This document shows positions 54,854 to 62,746 of a stretch of 64,000 nt of DNA, piece by piece. Both the position numbers and the translations under genes were made by a program. The stretch spans positions 6,321,501-6,385,500 of the forward strand of contig NZ_AP021903.1 of assembly GCF_018326005.1 (NCBI RefSeq), read 5' to 3'. Source of the stretch: Pseudomonas sp. Seg1. GTDB taxonomy: Bacteria > Pseudomonadota > Gammaproteobacteria > Pseudomonadales > Pseudomonadaceae. Every line of letters starts with the position of its first letter. Within the stretch, counting starts at the first letter, position 1. The notes beneath the pieces are model-generated. The model was not told the DNA's origin and did no database searches. It saw nothing but the letters and a program-made list of their open reading frames with translations.

Positions 54854-56347
54854 TTACAGCTTGATCCACGTCGCTTTCAGCTCGGTGTACTTGTCGAACG
54901 CGTGCAGCGATTTATCGCGACCGTTTCCCGACTGCTTGAAGCCGCCGAATGGCGCGGTCATGTCGCCGCCGTCGTACTGGTTGACCCACACGCTGCCGGC
55001 GCGCAGTGCCTTGGCGGTCAGGTGTGCCTTGGAGATGTCCTGAGTCCACACCGCAGCGGCGAGGCCATAAGGCGTGTCGTTGGCAATCTGGATCGCCTCT
55101 TCGGCTGTATCAAAAGCGATGACCGACAGCACCGGCCCGAAGATCTCTTCCTGAGCGATCTTCATGGCGTTGCTCACGCCGTCGAAAATCGTTGGCTCAA
55201 CATACGTGCCGCCGGTTTCCTGAAGGATGCGCTTGCCACCGGCCACCAGTTTGGCGCCATCGGCATGACCGGATTCGATGTACGACAGCACGGTGTTCAT
55301 CTGCTGGGTATCGACCAGCGCGCCAACGTTGGTCGCCGGATCCAGCGGATTGCCCGGTTTCCAGGTTTTCAGCGCCTCAATGACCATCGGCAGGAATTTG
55401 TCCTTGATCGAACGCTCGACCAGCAGACGCGAACCGGCGGTGCACACTTCGCCCTGGTTGAAGGCGATGGCGCTGGCGGCGGATTCGGCAGCAGCCTGCA
55501 GATCCGGCGCATCGGCAAAGACGATGTTCGGGCTCTTGCCACCGGCTTCCAGCCAGACGCGTTTCATGTTCGATTCGCCGGAGTAGATCATCAGTTGCTT
55601 GGCGATCTTGGTCGAACCGGTGAACACCAGAGTGTCGACATCGTTGTGCAGGGCCAACGCCTTGCCAACGGTGTGACCGTAACCCGGCAGCACGTTGAGC
55701 ACGCCTTTCGGGATGCCGGCTTCGACTGCCAGCGCGGCGATGCGGATGGCGGTCAGCGGGGATTTTTCCGACGGCTTGAGGATCACCGAGTTACCCGTCG
55801 ACAGCGCCGGGCCGAGCTTCCAGCAGGCCATCATCAGCGGGAAGTTCCACGGCACGATGGCGCCAACCACGCCGACCGGCTCGCGGGTCACCAGACCCAG
55901 TTGATCGTGCGGGGTGGCCGCGACTTCGTCGTAGATCTTGTCGATCGCCTCACCGCTCCAGCTCAGCGCTTGCGCCGCGCCCGGAACGTCGATGTACAAC
56001 GAGTCACTGATCGGTTTGCCCATATCGAGGGTTTCGAGCAGGGCCAGCTCTTCGGCGTGCTGCTTGAGCAGGCCGGCGAAACGGATCATGGTGGCTTTGC
56101 GTTTGGTCGGTGCCAGGCGCGACCAGACGCCGGAATTGAAGGTGGCGCGGGCGTTTTCCACGGCGCGCTGGGCGTCGGCGGCGTCACAGCTGGCAATCTT
56201 GCCCAGCAGACGGCCATCGACCGGGCTGATGCACTCGAAGGTCTCGCCGGAAACGGCGTCGGTATATTCGCCGTTGAGGTAGGCGCGGCCTTCGATCTTC
56301 AGGTCGCGGGCGCGTTGTTCCCAATCGGCACGAGTCAGGGTGGTCAT
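54854..56347 (-). CDS. kauB: Aldehyde dehydrogenase, polyamine/GABA-aldehyde type (KauB/PuuC-like)
   Basis: A 497-residue NAD-dependent aldehyde dehydrogenase. Catalytic residues: C302 (NQGEVCTAG), E267 (LEAGGKS) and N168 (PWNFPL). Closest in style to gamma-glutamyl-gamma-aminobutyraldehyde dehydrogenases. Gene order (MFS gene then this) equals PA5311-PA5312 (kauB), which acts on aldehydes from agmatine, putrescine and related amines. It should follow the FAD oxidase at 43731 in the same pathway. The start has AGGAGGACACTCGA. Confidence 0.87.
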   Translation of the reverse strand: MTTLTRADWEQRARDLKIEGRAYLNGEYTDAVSGETFECISPVDGRLLGKIASCDAADAQRAVENARATFNSGVWSRLAPTKRKATMIRFAGLLKQHAEELALLETLDMGKPISDSLYIDVPGAAQALSWSGEAIDKIYDEVAATPHDQLGLVTREPVGVVGAIVPWNFPLMMACWKLGPALSTGNSVILKPSEKSPLTAIRIAALAVEAGIPKGVLNVLPGYGHTVGKALALHNDVDTLVFTGSTKIAKQLMIYSGESNMKRVWLEAGGKSPNIVFADAPDLQAAAESAASAIAFNQGEVCTAGSRLLVERSIKDKFLPMVIEALKTWKPGNPLDPATNVGALVDTQQMNTVLSYIESGHADGAKLVAGGKRILQETGGTYVEPTIFDGVSNAMKIAQEEIFGPVLSVIAFDTAEEAIQIANDTPYGLAAAVWTQDISKAHLTAKALRAGSVWVNQYDGGDMTAPFGGFKQSGNGRDKSLHAFDKYTELKATWIKL

Positions 56348-56580
56348 TCGAGTGTCCTCCTCTTGTTGAATAGAGCGCCGCGCTCTTCGCGGACGTCTTC
56401 AGGAATTCTGCCAGGCCAGCATGCTTTCGGCCCAAGGCACCCGCCACCCTAAACCAGCGGCCGGGGTTGTTTCAATATATTTGACATAAGCGCGCTATAC
56501 GGCCTTGCGGTGTTCATTTTAATAAACATAGACTTTGGCCCTTTCAAGCCATCGCGCCGTCATCACGGGAGAAAACAACA

Positions 56581-56943
56581 ATGAACATCCAGAACGTCGT
56601 CGACATCAGCCTGACCGGCAGCGAAGCCGAACGCTATCGCCCGGACCCGGCCAAAGTGCTCAAGGGCGACCCCGAACAAGCCGTGTTCCATCAATACGAA
56701 AGCCCTTGTGGGCAAATGGGTGTCGGCGTGTGGGAAGGCGCAGTCGGGCAATGGACGGTGAATTACACCGAGCATGAGTATTGCGAGATCCTGCAGGGAG
56801 TTTCGGTGCTGCGTGACAGCGATGGCAATGCCAAGACCTTGCGTGTTGGCGACCGCTTTGTGATTCCGGCTGGCTTCCGTGGCACTTGGGAAGTGCTGGA
56901 GGCGTGCCGCAAGATCTATGTGATCTTTGAACAGAAGGGCTGA
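56581..56943 (+). CDS. Cupin domain protein (DUF861/Cupin_3)
   Basis: A 120-residue single-domain cupin: YCEILQGVSVLRDSDGNAKTLRVGDRFVIPAGFRGTWEVLEAC fits the Cupin_3 (DUF861) motif, seen in (S)-ureidoglycine aminohydrolase relatives and small metal-binding enzymes. Substrate unknown. Divergent from the aldehyde dehydrogenase gene across 233 bp. GGGAGAAAACAAC lies before the ATG. It may assist polyamine or amine catabolism given the neighbour, which is only guilt by association. Confidence 0.82.
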   Translation: MNIQNVVDISLTGSEAERYRPDPAKVLKGDPEQAVFHQYESPCGQMGVGVWEGAVGQWTVNYTEHEYCEILQGVSVLRDSDGNAKTLRVGDRFVIPAGFRGTWEVLEACRKIYVIFEQKG

Positions 56944-57105
56944 TCCGACACAGAAGGTGACGAGACAGGTAGGACGTGGGCAAGACCTTTGAGCGAAACT
57001 TCGCGAAGGCGCCGAATTTCAGCGTTAATTCCCATGCCGGCACAGGAAGTGTCGACGGGCTTGACCAGAAGGCGCCTTTCTTTCGAATCGACGCAAGGAG
57101 GCATC

Positions 57106-57315
57106 ATGCCCAACTACTGCAACCTGAATAACGCAAAATTTTTCCTCGGCGATATTGCCGACTCGGACAACCTGCTCGCTGTGCGCAATGCCGCCGGCGT
57201 GAAGAAACATCGCCTGGAAGTGCCAGACGGCCTGTACAACCTGCGCACTGATCCGGACCGAATTCGAGTGTTGGTGAACGAGCGCAACGAGATCATTGAA
57301 CTCATTTGCGGTTGA
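57106..57315 (+). CDS. I78 peptidase inhibitor-like small protein
   Basis: A 69-residue protein. The C-terminal stretch NLRTDPDRIRVLVNERNEIIELICG resembles the reactive loop and end of peptidase inhibitor family I78 (compare the typical DRLNI-HVD-...-CG ending), and KKHRLEVPDGLYNLR fits the middle. No signal peptide is seen, though most I78 proteins are secreted. The start at MPNYCN has AAGGAGG, so the upstream in-frame extension is rejected. A terminator follows directly. Confidence 0.55.
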   Translation: MPNYCNLNNAKFFLGDIADSDNLLAVRNAAGVKKHRLEVPDGLYNLRTDPDRIRVLVNERNEIIELICG

Positions 57316-57334
57316 TTACCCTTTCAAAGGCAAC

Positions 57335-57369
57335 AAAAAAGGCCCGTATCGTGAGATACGGGCCTTTTT
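57335..57369. terminator. Bidirectional intrinsic terminator
   Basis: Perfect stem GGCCCGTATC-GTGA-GATACGGGCC flanked by A and T runs, between the I78-like gene and rpmG; it can end both. Confidence 0.9.
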
Positions 57370-57389
57370 CGTAAGTCAGGAAAAATCAA

Positions 57390-57545
57390 TTACTTGATTT
57401 TGCCTTCCTTGTAGATCACGTGCTTGCGAACAACCGGATCATATTTCTTGATCTCGATTTTGTCCGGAGTAGTACGCTTGTTCTTGTCGGTAGTGTAGAA
57501 GTGACCAGTACCGGCGCTCGAGATCAAACGAATCAATTCACGCAT
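57390..57545 (-). CDS. rpmG: Large ribosomal subunit protein bL33
   Basis: A 51-residue bL33: [20 protein letters not shown] is the family N-terminus, and it ends [11 protein letters not shown]. It lacks the CxxC zinc pairs, so it is the zinc-independent form. It follows rpmB by 11 bp on the same strand. It is too short for ordinary ORF cut-offs. AGGGAGC precedes the start. Part of the large ribosomal subunit near the E-site. Confidence 0.97.
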   Translation of the reverse strand: MRELIRLISSAGTGHFYTTDKNKRTTPDKIEIKKYDPVVRKHVIYKEGKIK

Positions 57546-57556
57546 GATTAGCTCCC

Positions 57557-57790
57557 TTAAATCTTGCCATCGCGGCGAAGTTCGGCCAGCACGACAGTGA
57601 TGCCGCGCTTGTCGATGATACGCATGCCTTTGGCAGATACGCGCAGACGCACGAAACGTTTCTCTTCTTCAACCCAGAAGCGGTGATGCTGCAGGTTCGG
57701 CAGGAAACGACGACGGGTTTTGTTGTTTGCGTGGGAAATGTTATTCCCAGTCACCGGACCCTTACCGGTAACTTGACATACTCTCGACAT
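57557..57790 (-). CDS. rpmB: Large ribosomal subunit protein bL28
   Basis: A 77-residue bL28: [20 protein letters not shown] at the N-terminus and [17 protein letters not shown] in the middle are family-specific. It pairs with rpmG in an rpmB-rpmG operon, as in most gammaproteobacteria. A clear promoter lies 150 bp upstream, giving a long leader. Located where PA5316 lies in P. aeruginosa, next to the peptide-binding protein gene. Confidence 0.97.
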   Translation of the reverse strand: MSRVCQVTGKGPVTGNNISHANNKTRRRFLPNLQHHRFWVEEEKRFVRLRVSAKGMRIIDKRGITVVLAELRRDGKI

Positions 57791-58238
57791 GCCTCAGCCC
57801 TCTAAAACCACATGCCCAACCCGGCATGGGTTGGCCGCTTAATCTCTCAGTCATTTGGCGCCAGGCGCCGCGTTTCTTTAGAGGTCTTACCGGCTACACC
57901 TACAGTGAAGGAACCGGGCCCCTAGAAAAGAGCGCTGCTTTATACCAGAAAGACCGGGGTGCAACAACTTTCCGTGTGCAATCAATCAACAAAAATGCGC
58001 TTTTCCGACCCGCGAACGCCTTGGATAAAGGCTGGCACCGGTTTTTACCACTCGTCGCAGAAAACCGCCTACAGGCAAGATTGGCGCCCTTCGCGCTGTC
58101 GACCGCCAAGCGAAACTGCATGACAGCGGCCCCAAAAATACAAAAAGGGGATAGTCATTTGCAATCGCGACCTCTAGGGTAGGCCTTTTCCAGACTGCAC
58201 TTGCAGATGGGCCTTCGATCTGTAAAAGGAAGCCGACC
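57791..58238. other. Intergenic region between rpmB and the peptide-binding protein gene
   Basis: 448 bp without a gene. It contains the rpmB promoter (57939-57967) and a leader with short inverted repeats (CCAACCCGGCATGGGTTGG; GGCGCCAGGCGCC). The right-hand 250 bp show no motif beyond the ribosome-binding site AAGGA before 58239. Confidence 0.65.
57939..57967 (-). promoter_or_regulatory. Strong sigma-70 promoter of rpmB-rpmG
   Basis: On the minus strand TTGTTG, 17 bp, TATAAA. The start point would be near 57932, making a leader of about 140 nt before rpmB. Confidence 0.7.
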
Positions 58239-59825
58239 ATGCGCCTCGCTGCCCTACCCCTGTTGCTCGCCCCGCTCCTGCTGAGCCCATTGGCCCAGGC
58301 CGCCGCGCTGAGCGTTTGTACCGAGGCCAGCCCTGAAGGGTTCGACGTGGTGCAGTACAACTCGCTGACCACCACCAATGCCTCGGCCGATGTGCTGATG
58401 AACCGCCTGGTGGAGTTCGACACCGCCAGCGGCAAGGTCGTCCCGAGCCTGGCTGACAGCTGGGAAGTCAGCACCGACGGCCTGACCTACGTATTCAAGC
58501 TACATCCACAGGTGAAGTTTCACACGACCGATTACTTCAAGCCGAGCCGTGAACTGACCGCTGAAGACGTCAAATTCAGCTTCGACCGCATGCTCGACCC
58601 GGCGAACCCTTGGCATAAAGTCGCCCAGAGTGGCTTCCCGCATGCGCAGTCGATGCAGTTGCCGACGCTGATCAAGAAGATCGACGCACTGGATCCGCTG
58701 ACCGTGCGCTTCACCCTTGATCACCCGGACTCGACCTTCCTGGCAACGCTGAGCATGGGCTTCGCCTCGGTCTATTCCGCCGAATACGCCGACAAGTTAT
58801 TGAAAGCCAACGCGACCGAAAAGCTCAACAGTCAGCCGATCGGCACCGGCCCGTTCGTCTTCACCCGCTTCCAGAAAGACGCCGCCATCCGCTACAAGGC
58901 CAACCCGGACTATTTCGCCGGCAAGCCATCGGTTGACCCGCTGATCTTCGCCATCACCCCGGACGCCAACGTGCGCCTGCAAAAACTGCGACGTAACGAA
59001 TGCCAGATCGCCCTGTCGCCGAAGCCACTGGACGTACAGGCTGCGCTGAAAGAACCGACACTGAAAGTCGAAAAGACTGACGCCTTCATGACCGCTTTCG
59101 TCGGCATCAACAGCCAGCATCCACCGCTGGACAAGCCGGAAGTGCGCCAGGCGATCAACCTCGCCTTCGACAAGGCCAACTACATCAAAGCCGTGTTCGA
59201 AGACACCGCCGAACCCGCCAACGGCCCTTACCCGCCGAACACCTGGAGCTACGCGAAAAACCTGGCGGGCTACCCGCACGACGTCGTGAAAGCCAAAGCG
59301 CTGCTGGCCAAGGCCGGTTTGAAAGACGGTTTCCAGACCACTATCTGGACGCGGCCGTCCGGCAGCCTGCTCAACCCGAATCCGAGCCTCGGCGCACAGA
59401 TGTTGCAGTCGGATCTGGCGGAGATCGGCATTCAGGCGGAAATCCGCGTAATCGAATGGGGCGAGTTGATTCGCCGCGCCAAGGCTGGCGAGCATGACCT
59501 GTTGTTCATGGGCTGGGCCGGTGACAACGGCGATCCGGACAACTTCCTCACACCGCAGTTTTCCTGTGCAGCGGTCAAGTCCGGCACCAACTTCGCCCGT
59601 TATTGCAATGCTGACCTGGACAAACTGATCAGCGCTGGCAAGACCACTAGCGAGCAAGGTGTTCGCACCAAGCTGTACGAACAGGCACAGGCGCAGATTC
59701 AGCAGCAGGCGCTGTGGCTGCCGCTGGCGCACCCGACCGCGTACGCACTGACCCGCAAGGATGTGCAGGGTTACTCGGTTAGCCCGTTCGGGCGCCAGGA
59801 CTATTCCAAGGTCAATCTCAAATAA
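58239..59825 (+). CDS. Peptide ABC transporter substrate-binding protein (SBP_bac_5)
   Basis: A 528-residue periplasmic binding protein of the DppA/OppA type. A signal peptide (LLLAPLLLSPLAQAA) precedes the mature part, with VPSLADSWEVSTDGLTYVFKLHPQVKFHT typical of SBP_bac_5. The final part, TAYALTRKDVQGYSVSPFG, is also usual. It captures di- or oligopeptides, but no permease or ATPase genes are adjacent, so it may work with a transporter elsewhere. AAGGA lies 8 nt before the ATG. It corresponds to PA5317. Confidence 0.9.
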   Translation: MRLAALPLLLAPLLLSPLAQAAALSVCTEASPEGFDVVQYNSLTTTNASADVLMNRLVEFDTASGKVVPSLADSWEVSTDGLTYVFKLHPQVKFHTTDYFKPSRELTAEDVKFSFDRMLDPANPWHKVAQSGFPHAQSMQLPTLIKKIDALDPLTVRFTLDHPDSTFLATLSMGFASVYSAEYADKLLKANATEKLNSQPIGTGPFVFTRFQKDAAIRYKANPDYFAGKPSVDPLIFAITPDANVRLQKLRRNECQIALSPKPLDVQAALKEPTLKVEKTDAFMTAFVGINSQHPPLDKPEVRQAINLAFDKANYIKAVFEDTAEPANGPYPPNTWSYAKNLAGYPHDVVKAKALLAKAGLKDGFQTTIWTRPSGSLLNPNPSLGAQMLQSDLAEIGIQAEIRVIEWGELIRRAKAGEHDLLFMGWAGDNGDPDNFLTPQFSCAAVKSGTNFARYCNADLDKLISAGKTTSEQGVRTKLYEQAQAQIQQQALWLPLAHPTAYALTRKDVQGYSVSPFGRQDYSKVNLK

Positions 59826-59842
59826 CTGCCATACCCTGAAAT

Positions 59843-59934
59843 CTGTGGGAGCTGGCTTGCCAGCGATGACGGCGGCACATTCAGTACAAATGTTGTCTGT
59901 CAGTCCGCTATCGCTGGCAAGCCAGCTCCCACAG
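59843..59934. repeat. REP/BIME palindrome (GTGGGAGCTGGCTTGCCAGCG type)
   Basis: Arms CTGTGGGAGCTGGCTTGCCA and TGGCAAGCCAGCTCCCACAG around a short loop, in the convergent gap before radC. Confidence 0.9.
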
Positions 59935-59956
59935 GGTTTGTATTCTCCCTTAGGCG

Positions 59957-60631
59957 CTACATCCAGCCACACTCCGCCATCGACAGGGGCTCCCCTTCGC
60001 CAATGATGAAGTGATCCAGAATCCGCACATCAATCAGCTCCAGCGCCTTCTGCAAACGCTTGGTGAGCAGCTTGTCCGCCTGACTCGGATCGGTATTGCC
60101 CGACGGATGGTTATGGCAGAGGATCACCGCCGCGGCGTTATTCGCCAATGCACGCTTCACCACTTCACGCGGATGCACACTGGTGTTGTCGATCGAGCCG
60201 CGAAACAGCGCCTCGAACGTCAACACTTGGTGCCTGGAATCCAGAAACAGGCAACCAAACACCTCGTGCGGCTCGTGTCGGAGCATGGATTTGAGGTAAT
60301 CGCGAACAGCCTGCGGATTCTCCAGCGCCGGCTCTCTGCGTGAGCGCTCGGCCAGATACCGGCGGTTCATTTCTTGAGCAGCCTGCAACTGTGCAAACTT
60401 TGCCGGCCCCAGTCCCAACTGTTTGCTGAATGCTTCCTGATCGGCCTCAAGCAACAAACGCAGGCTGCCGAACTGATTCAACAAGTGTCGCGCCAAGTCC
60501 ACTGCGCTTTTTCCAACGACTCCCGTGCGCAAAAAAATCGCCAGTAACTCGGCGTCCGAAAGGCTCGCAGAGCCCTGTTCAAGTAACCGTTCCCGCGGCC
60601 GTTCCGCCGCTGGCCAATCGCGAATACTCAT
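59957..60631 (-). CDS. radC: RadC family (JAB1/MPN domain) protein
   Basis: A 224-residue RadC. An N-terminal helix-hairpin-helix ([33 protein letters not shown]) precedes the JAB1/MPN domain with its metal site [14 protein letters not shown]. Its role is debated: deletion gives no strong repair defect in several species. The ATG at 60631 has AAGGA 6 nt upstream, so the start 2 codons further up is not used. Divergent from coaBC. Confidence 0.94.
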   Translation of the reverse strand: MSIRDWPAAERPRERLLEQGSASLSDAELLAIFLRTGVVGKSAVDLARHLLNQFGSLRLLLEADQEAFSKQLGLGPAKFAQLQAAQEMNRRYLAERSRREPALENPQAVRDYLKSMLRHEPHEVFGCLFLDSRHQVLTFEALFRGSIDNTSVHPREVVKRALANNAAAVILCHNHPSGNTDPSQADKLLTKRLQKALELIDVRILDHFIIGEGEPLSMAECGWM

Positions 60632-60766
60632 ACACATTCCTTGTCTGTGGGCGCCGCTGTTCCGTAGCGGTCGCTGTGATATCGTAGCCCATCTTTTTTG
60701 CGGGCGAATTCACCCTGGGGAGGGGGTTTCGCCACGTATGTCACCCACGAAATGAAAGGCAGACCT

Positions 60767-61975
60767 ATGCAGCGGCTGTATCGGAAACGCATCGTTCTGG
60801 GCGTCGGCGGCGGCATTGCAGCCTACAAGAGCGCCGATCTGGTTCGACGCCTGATCGACCAGGGTGCCGAGGTGCGCGTGGTCATGACCCATGGCGGTGC
60901 CGAGTTCATCACCCCGCTGACCATGCAGGCCCTGTCCGGGCACCCGGTCCACCTGGATCTGCTCGACCCGGCCGCTGAAGCGGCGATGGGCCACATCGAA
61001 TTGGCCAAGTGGGCCGATCTGGTGCTGATCGCCCCGGCCACCGCCGACCTGCTCGCCCGTCTGGCCCAAGGCATTGCCAACGATCTGCTGACGACTCTGG
61101 TGCTGGCCACCGATGCCGTCGTGGCCGTTGCGCCGGCGATGAATCAGGCGATGTGGCGCGACCCGGCCACCCAGGCCAACCTGCAACTTCTGGAAAGCCG
61201 TGGCCTGAAGACCTTCGGCCCAGCCTCCGGCAGCCAGGCCTGCGGCGACGTCGGCATGGGCCGGATGATGGAAGCCACCGATCTGGCGCAGTGCGCGGCA
61301 GACTGCTTCCAGCGTCAGGCACTGACCGGCAAGCACGTAGTGATTACCGCCGGCCCGACCCAGGAAAACATCGACCCGGTGCGCTACATCACCAACCACA
61401 GCTCCGGAAAAATGGGCTTTGCCCTGGCCGAAGCCGCAGTAGAGGCCGGCGCCCGCGTGACCCTGATCAGCGGCCCGGTGCATCTGCCAACACCAGATCG
61501 CGTCACCCGCATCGACGTGGTCAGCGCCCGGGACATGCTCGCCGCGTGCGAAGCCGCGATCCCGTGTGATGTGTTTATCTCTTCGGCAGCGGTCGCGGAC
61601 TACCGCCCGGAAGTCGTTGCCCCGCAAAAGCTCAAGAAAGACCCTACGAGCGGTGACGGCTTCGTCCTGCAAATGGTGCGTAACCCGGACATCCTGGCCA
61701 CCATCGCGACCCGTCCCGACCGTCCGTTCAGTGTCGGCTTCGCCGCCGAGACCGAACATCTGCTCGACTACGCTGCACGCAAGCTGAAGGACAAGAATCT
61801 CGATTTGATCGTCGCCAACGACGTCGCCAACCCGAGCATCGGTTTCAACAGCGAAGAAAACGCCTGCAGCGTGATTGACCGTGAGCTGCACGCCACGGTT
61901 TTCGCCCAGACCAGCAAGAGCAAGATCGCTCGCCAACTGGTCACTTTTATCGCCGAACGTCTGAACCAGGTTTAA
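60767..61975 (+). CDS. coaBC: Bifunctional phosphopantothenoylcysteine decarboxylase/synthetase
   Basis: A 402-residue coenzyme A enzyme (Dfp). The N-terminal flavin domain (residues 1-190) decarboxylates phosphopantothenoylcysteine: [18 protein letters not shown], the catalytic histidine in [20 protein letters not shown], and cysteine C158 in [11 protein letters not shown]. The C-terminal synthetase domain has [20 protein letters not shown] for CTP use and KLKKD. The start at MQRLYRK follows GAAAGGCAGACCT; a longer frame upstream is not coding. With dut and algC it forms the classic cluster. Confidence 0.96.
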   Translation: MQRLYRKRIVLGVGGGIAAYKSADLVRRLIDQGAEVRVVMTHGGAEFITPLTMQALSGHPVHLDLLDPAAEAAMGHIELAKWADLVLIAPATADLLARLAQGIANDLLTTLVLATDAVVAVAPAMNQAMWRDPATQANLQLLESRGLKTFGPASGSQACGDVGMGRMMEATDLAQCAADCFQRQALTGKHVVITAGPTQENIDPVRYITNHSSGKMGFALAEAAVEAGARVTLISGPVHLPTPDRVTRIDVVSARDMLAACEAAIPCDVFISSAAVADYRPEVVAPQKLKKDPTSGDGFVLQMVRNPDILATIATRPDRPFSVGFAAETEHLLDYAARKLKDKNLDLIVANDVANPSIGFNSEENACSVIDRELHATVFAQTSKSKIARQLVTFIAERLNQV

Positions 61976-61980
61976 TTTAC

Positions 61981-62436
61981 ATGCACGCTTTGCAAGCCAA
62001 AATCCTCGACCCACGCATCGGCACCGAATTCCCGCTGCCGCAATACGCCACCCCGGGCTCCGCCGGCCTCGACCTGCGCGCCATGCTGGAACAGGACATC
62101 GTGATCAAGCCGGGTGAAACCGTGCTGATCCCTACCGGTCTGTCGGTGTACATCGGCGATCCGAACCTCGCCGCGCTGATCCTGCCGCGCTCGGGCATGG
62201 GCCACAAACACGGCATCGTGCTGGGCAACCTCGTCGGTCTGATCGACTCCGACTATCAGGGTCCGCTGATGGTGTCCTGCTGGAACCGTGGCCAGACCGA
62301 CTTCACCATGACCGTCGGCGAACGTCTGGCGCAATTGGTGCTGGTACCGGTGGTGCAGGCGCACTTCGAAATGGTTGAAGAGTTCGTCGAAACTGAACGC
62401 GGCACTGGCGGTTTCGGCCATACCGGCACGAAATAA
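61981..62436 (+). CDS. dut: dUTP diphosphatase
   Basis: A 151-residue trimeric dUTPase. The five motifs are visible, among them AGLDLRA (1), [11 protein letters not shown] (2), [11 protein letters not shown] (3), ERLAQLV (4) and the C-terminal [10 protein letters not shown] (5). It hydrolyses dUTP to dUMP, limiting uracil in DNA and feeding thymidylate synthesis. The start is 5 bp after the coaBC stop without a strong ribosome-binding site, so translation may be coupled. Confidence 0.97.
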   Translation: MHALQAKILDPRIGTEFPLPQYATPGSAGLDLRAMLEQDIVIKPGETVLIPTGLSVYIGDPNLAALILPRSGMGHKHGIVLGNLVGLIDSDYQGPLMVSCWNRGQTDFTMTVGERLAQLVLVPVVQAHFEMVEEFVETERGTGGFGHTGTK

Positions 62437-62746
62437 CAGATAACCCGTTACTGTGGCGAGGGAGCTTGCTCCCGCTTGGGTGCGCAGCGCCCACAAGATC
62501 TTTGGGGCCGCTACGCAACCCAGCGGGAGCAAGCTCCCTCGCCACAAAAAATGCGCTACATCGGCAGCAGGTTTTAGCACCGCAAATCAAGGTTTTGCCG
62601 GGCGAAAGCCACGCCAGACAAGGCGTCATGGCCCTTTCACACCACGAACTCTCTGTGGAAAACGCCGTCATACCCTTCAGTTTGAGCCTGCCGTCGAACG
62701 ATTCGTCGGTCTGTCCCGCCACTTTCGAGATGGAGCATTTCCGTAG
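62437..62746. other. Intergenic region between dut and algC
   Basis: 310 bp without a gene. A REP-like palindrome occupies 62452-62546; the remaining 200 bp before algC should hold its promoter, but I see no unambiguous boxes. A short frame there (about 62627-62749) has no ribosome-binding site and overlaps algC. Confidence 0.65.
62452..62546. repeat. REP/BIME palindrome (GCGAGGGAGCTTGCTCCCGC type)
   Basis: Arms TGTGGCGAGGGAGCTTGCTC and GAGCAAGCTCCCTCGCCACA with an internal GGGTGCGCAGCGCCC hairpin. A fourth sequence class among the palindromes here. Confidence 0.9.
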
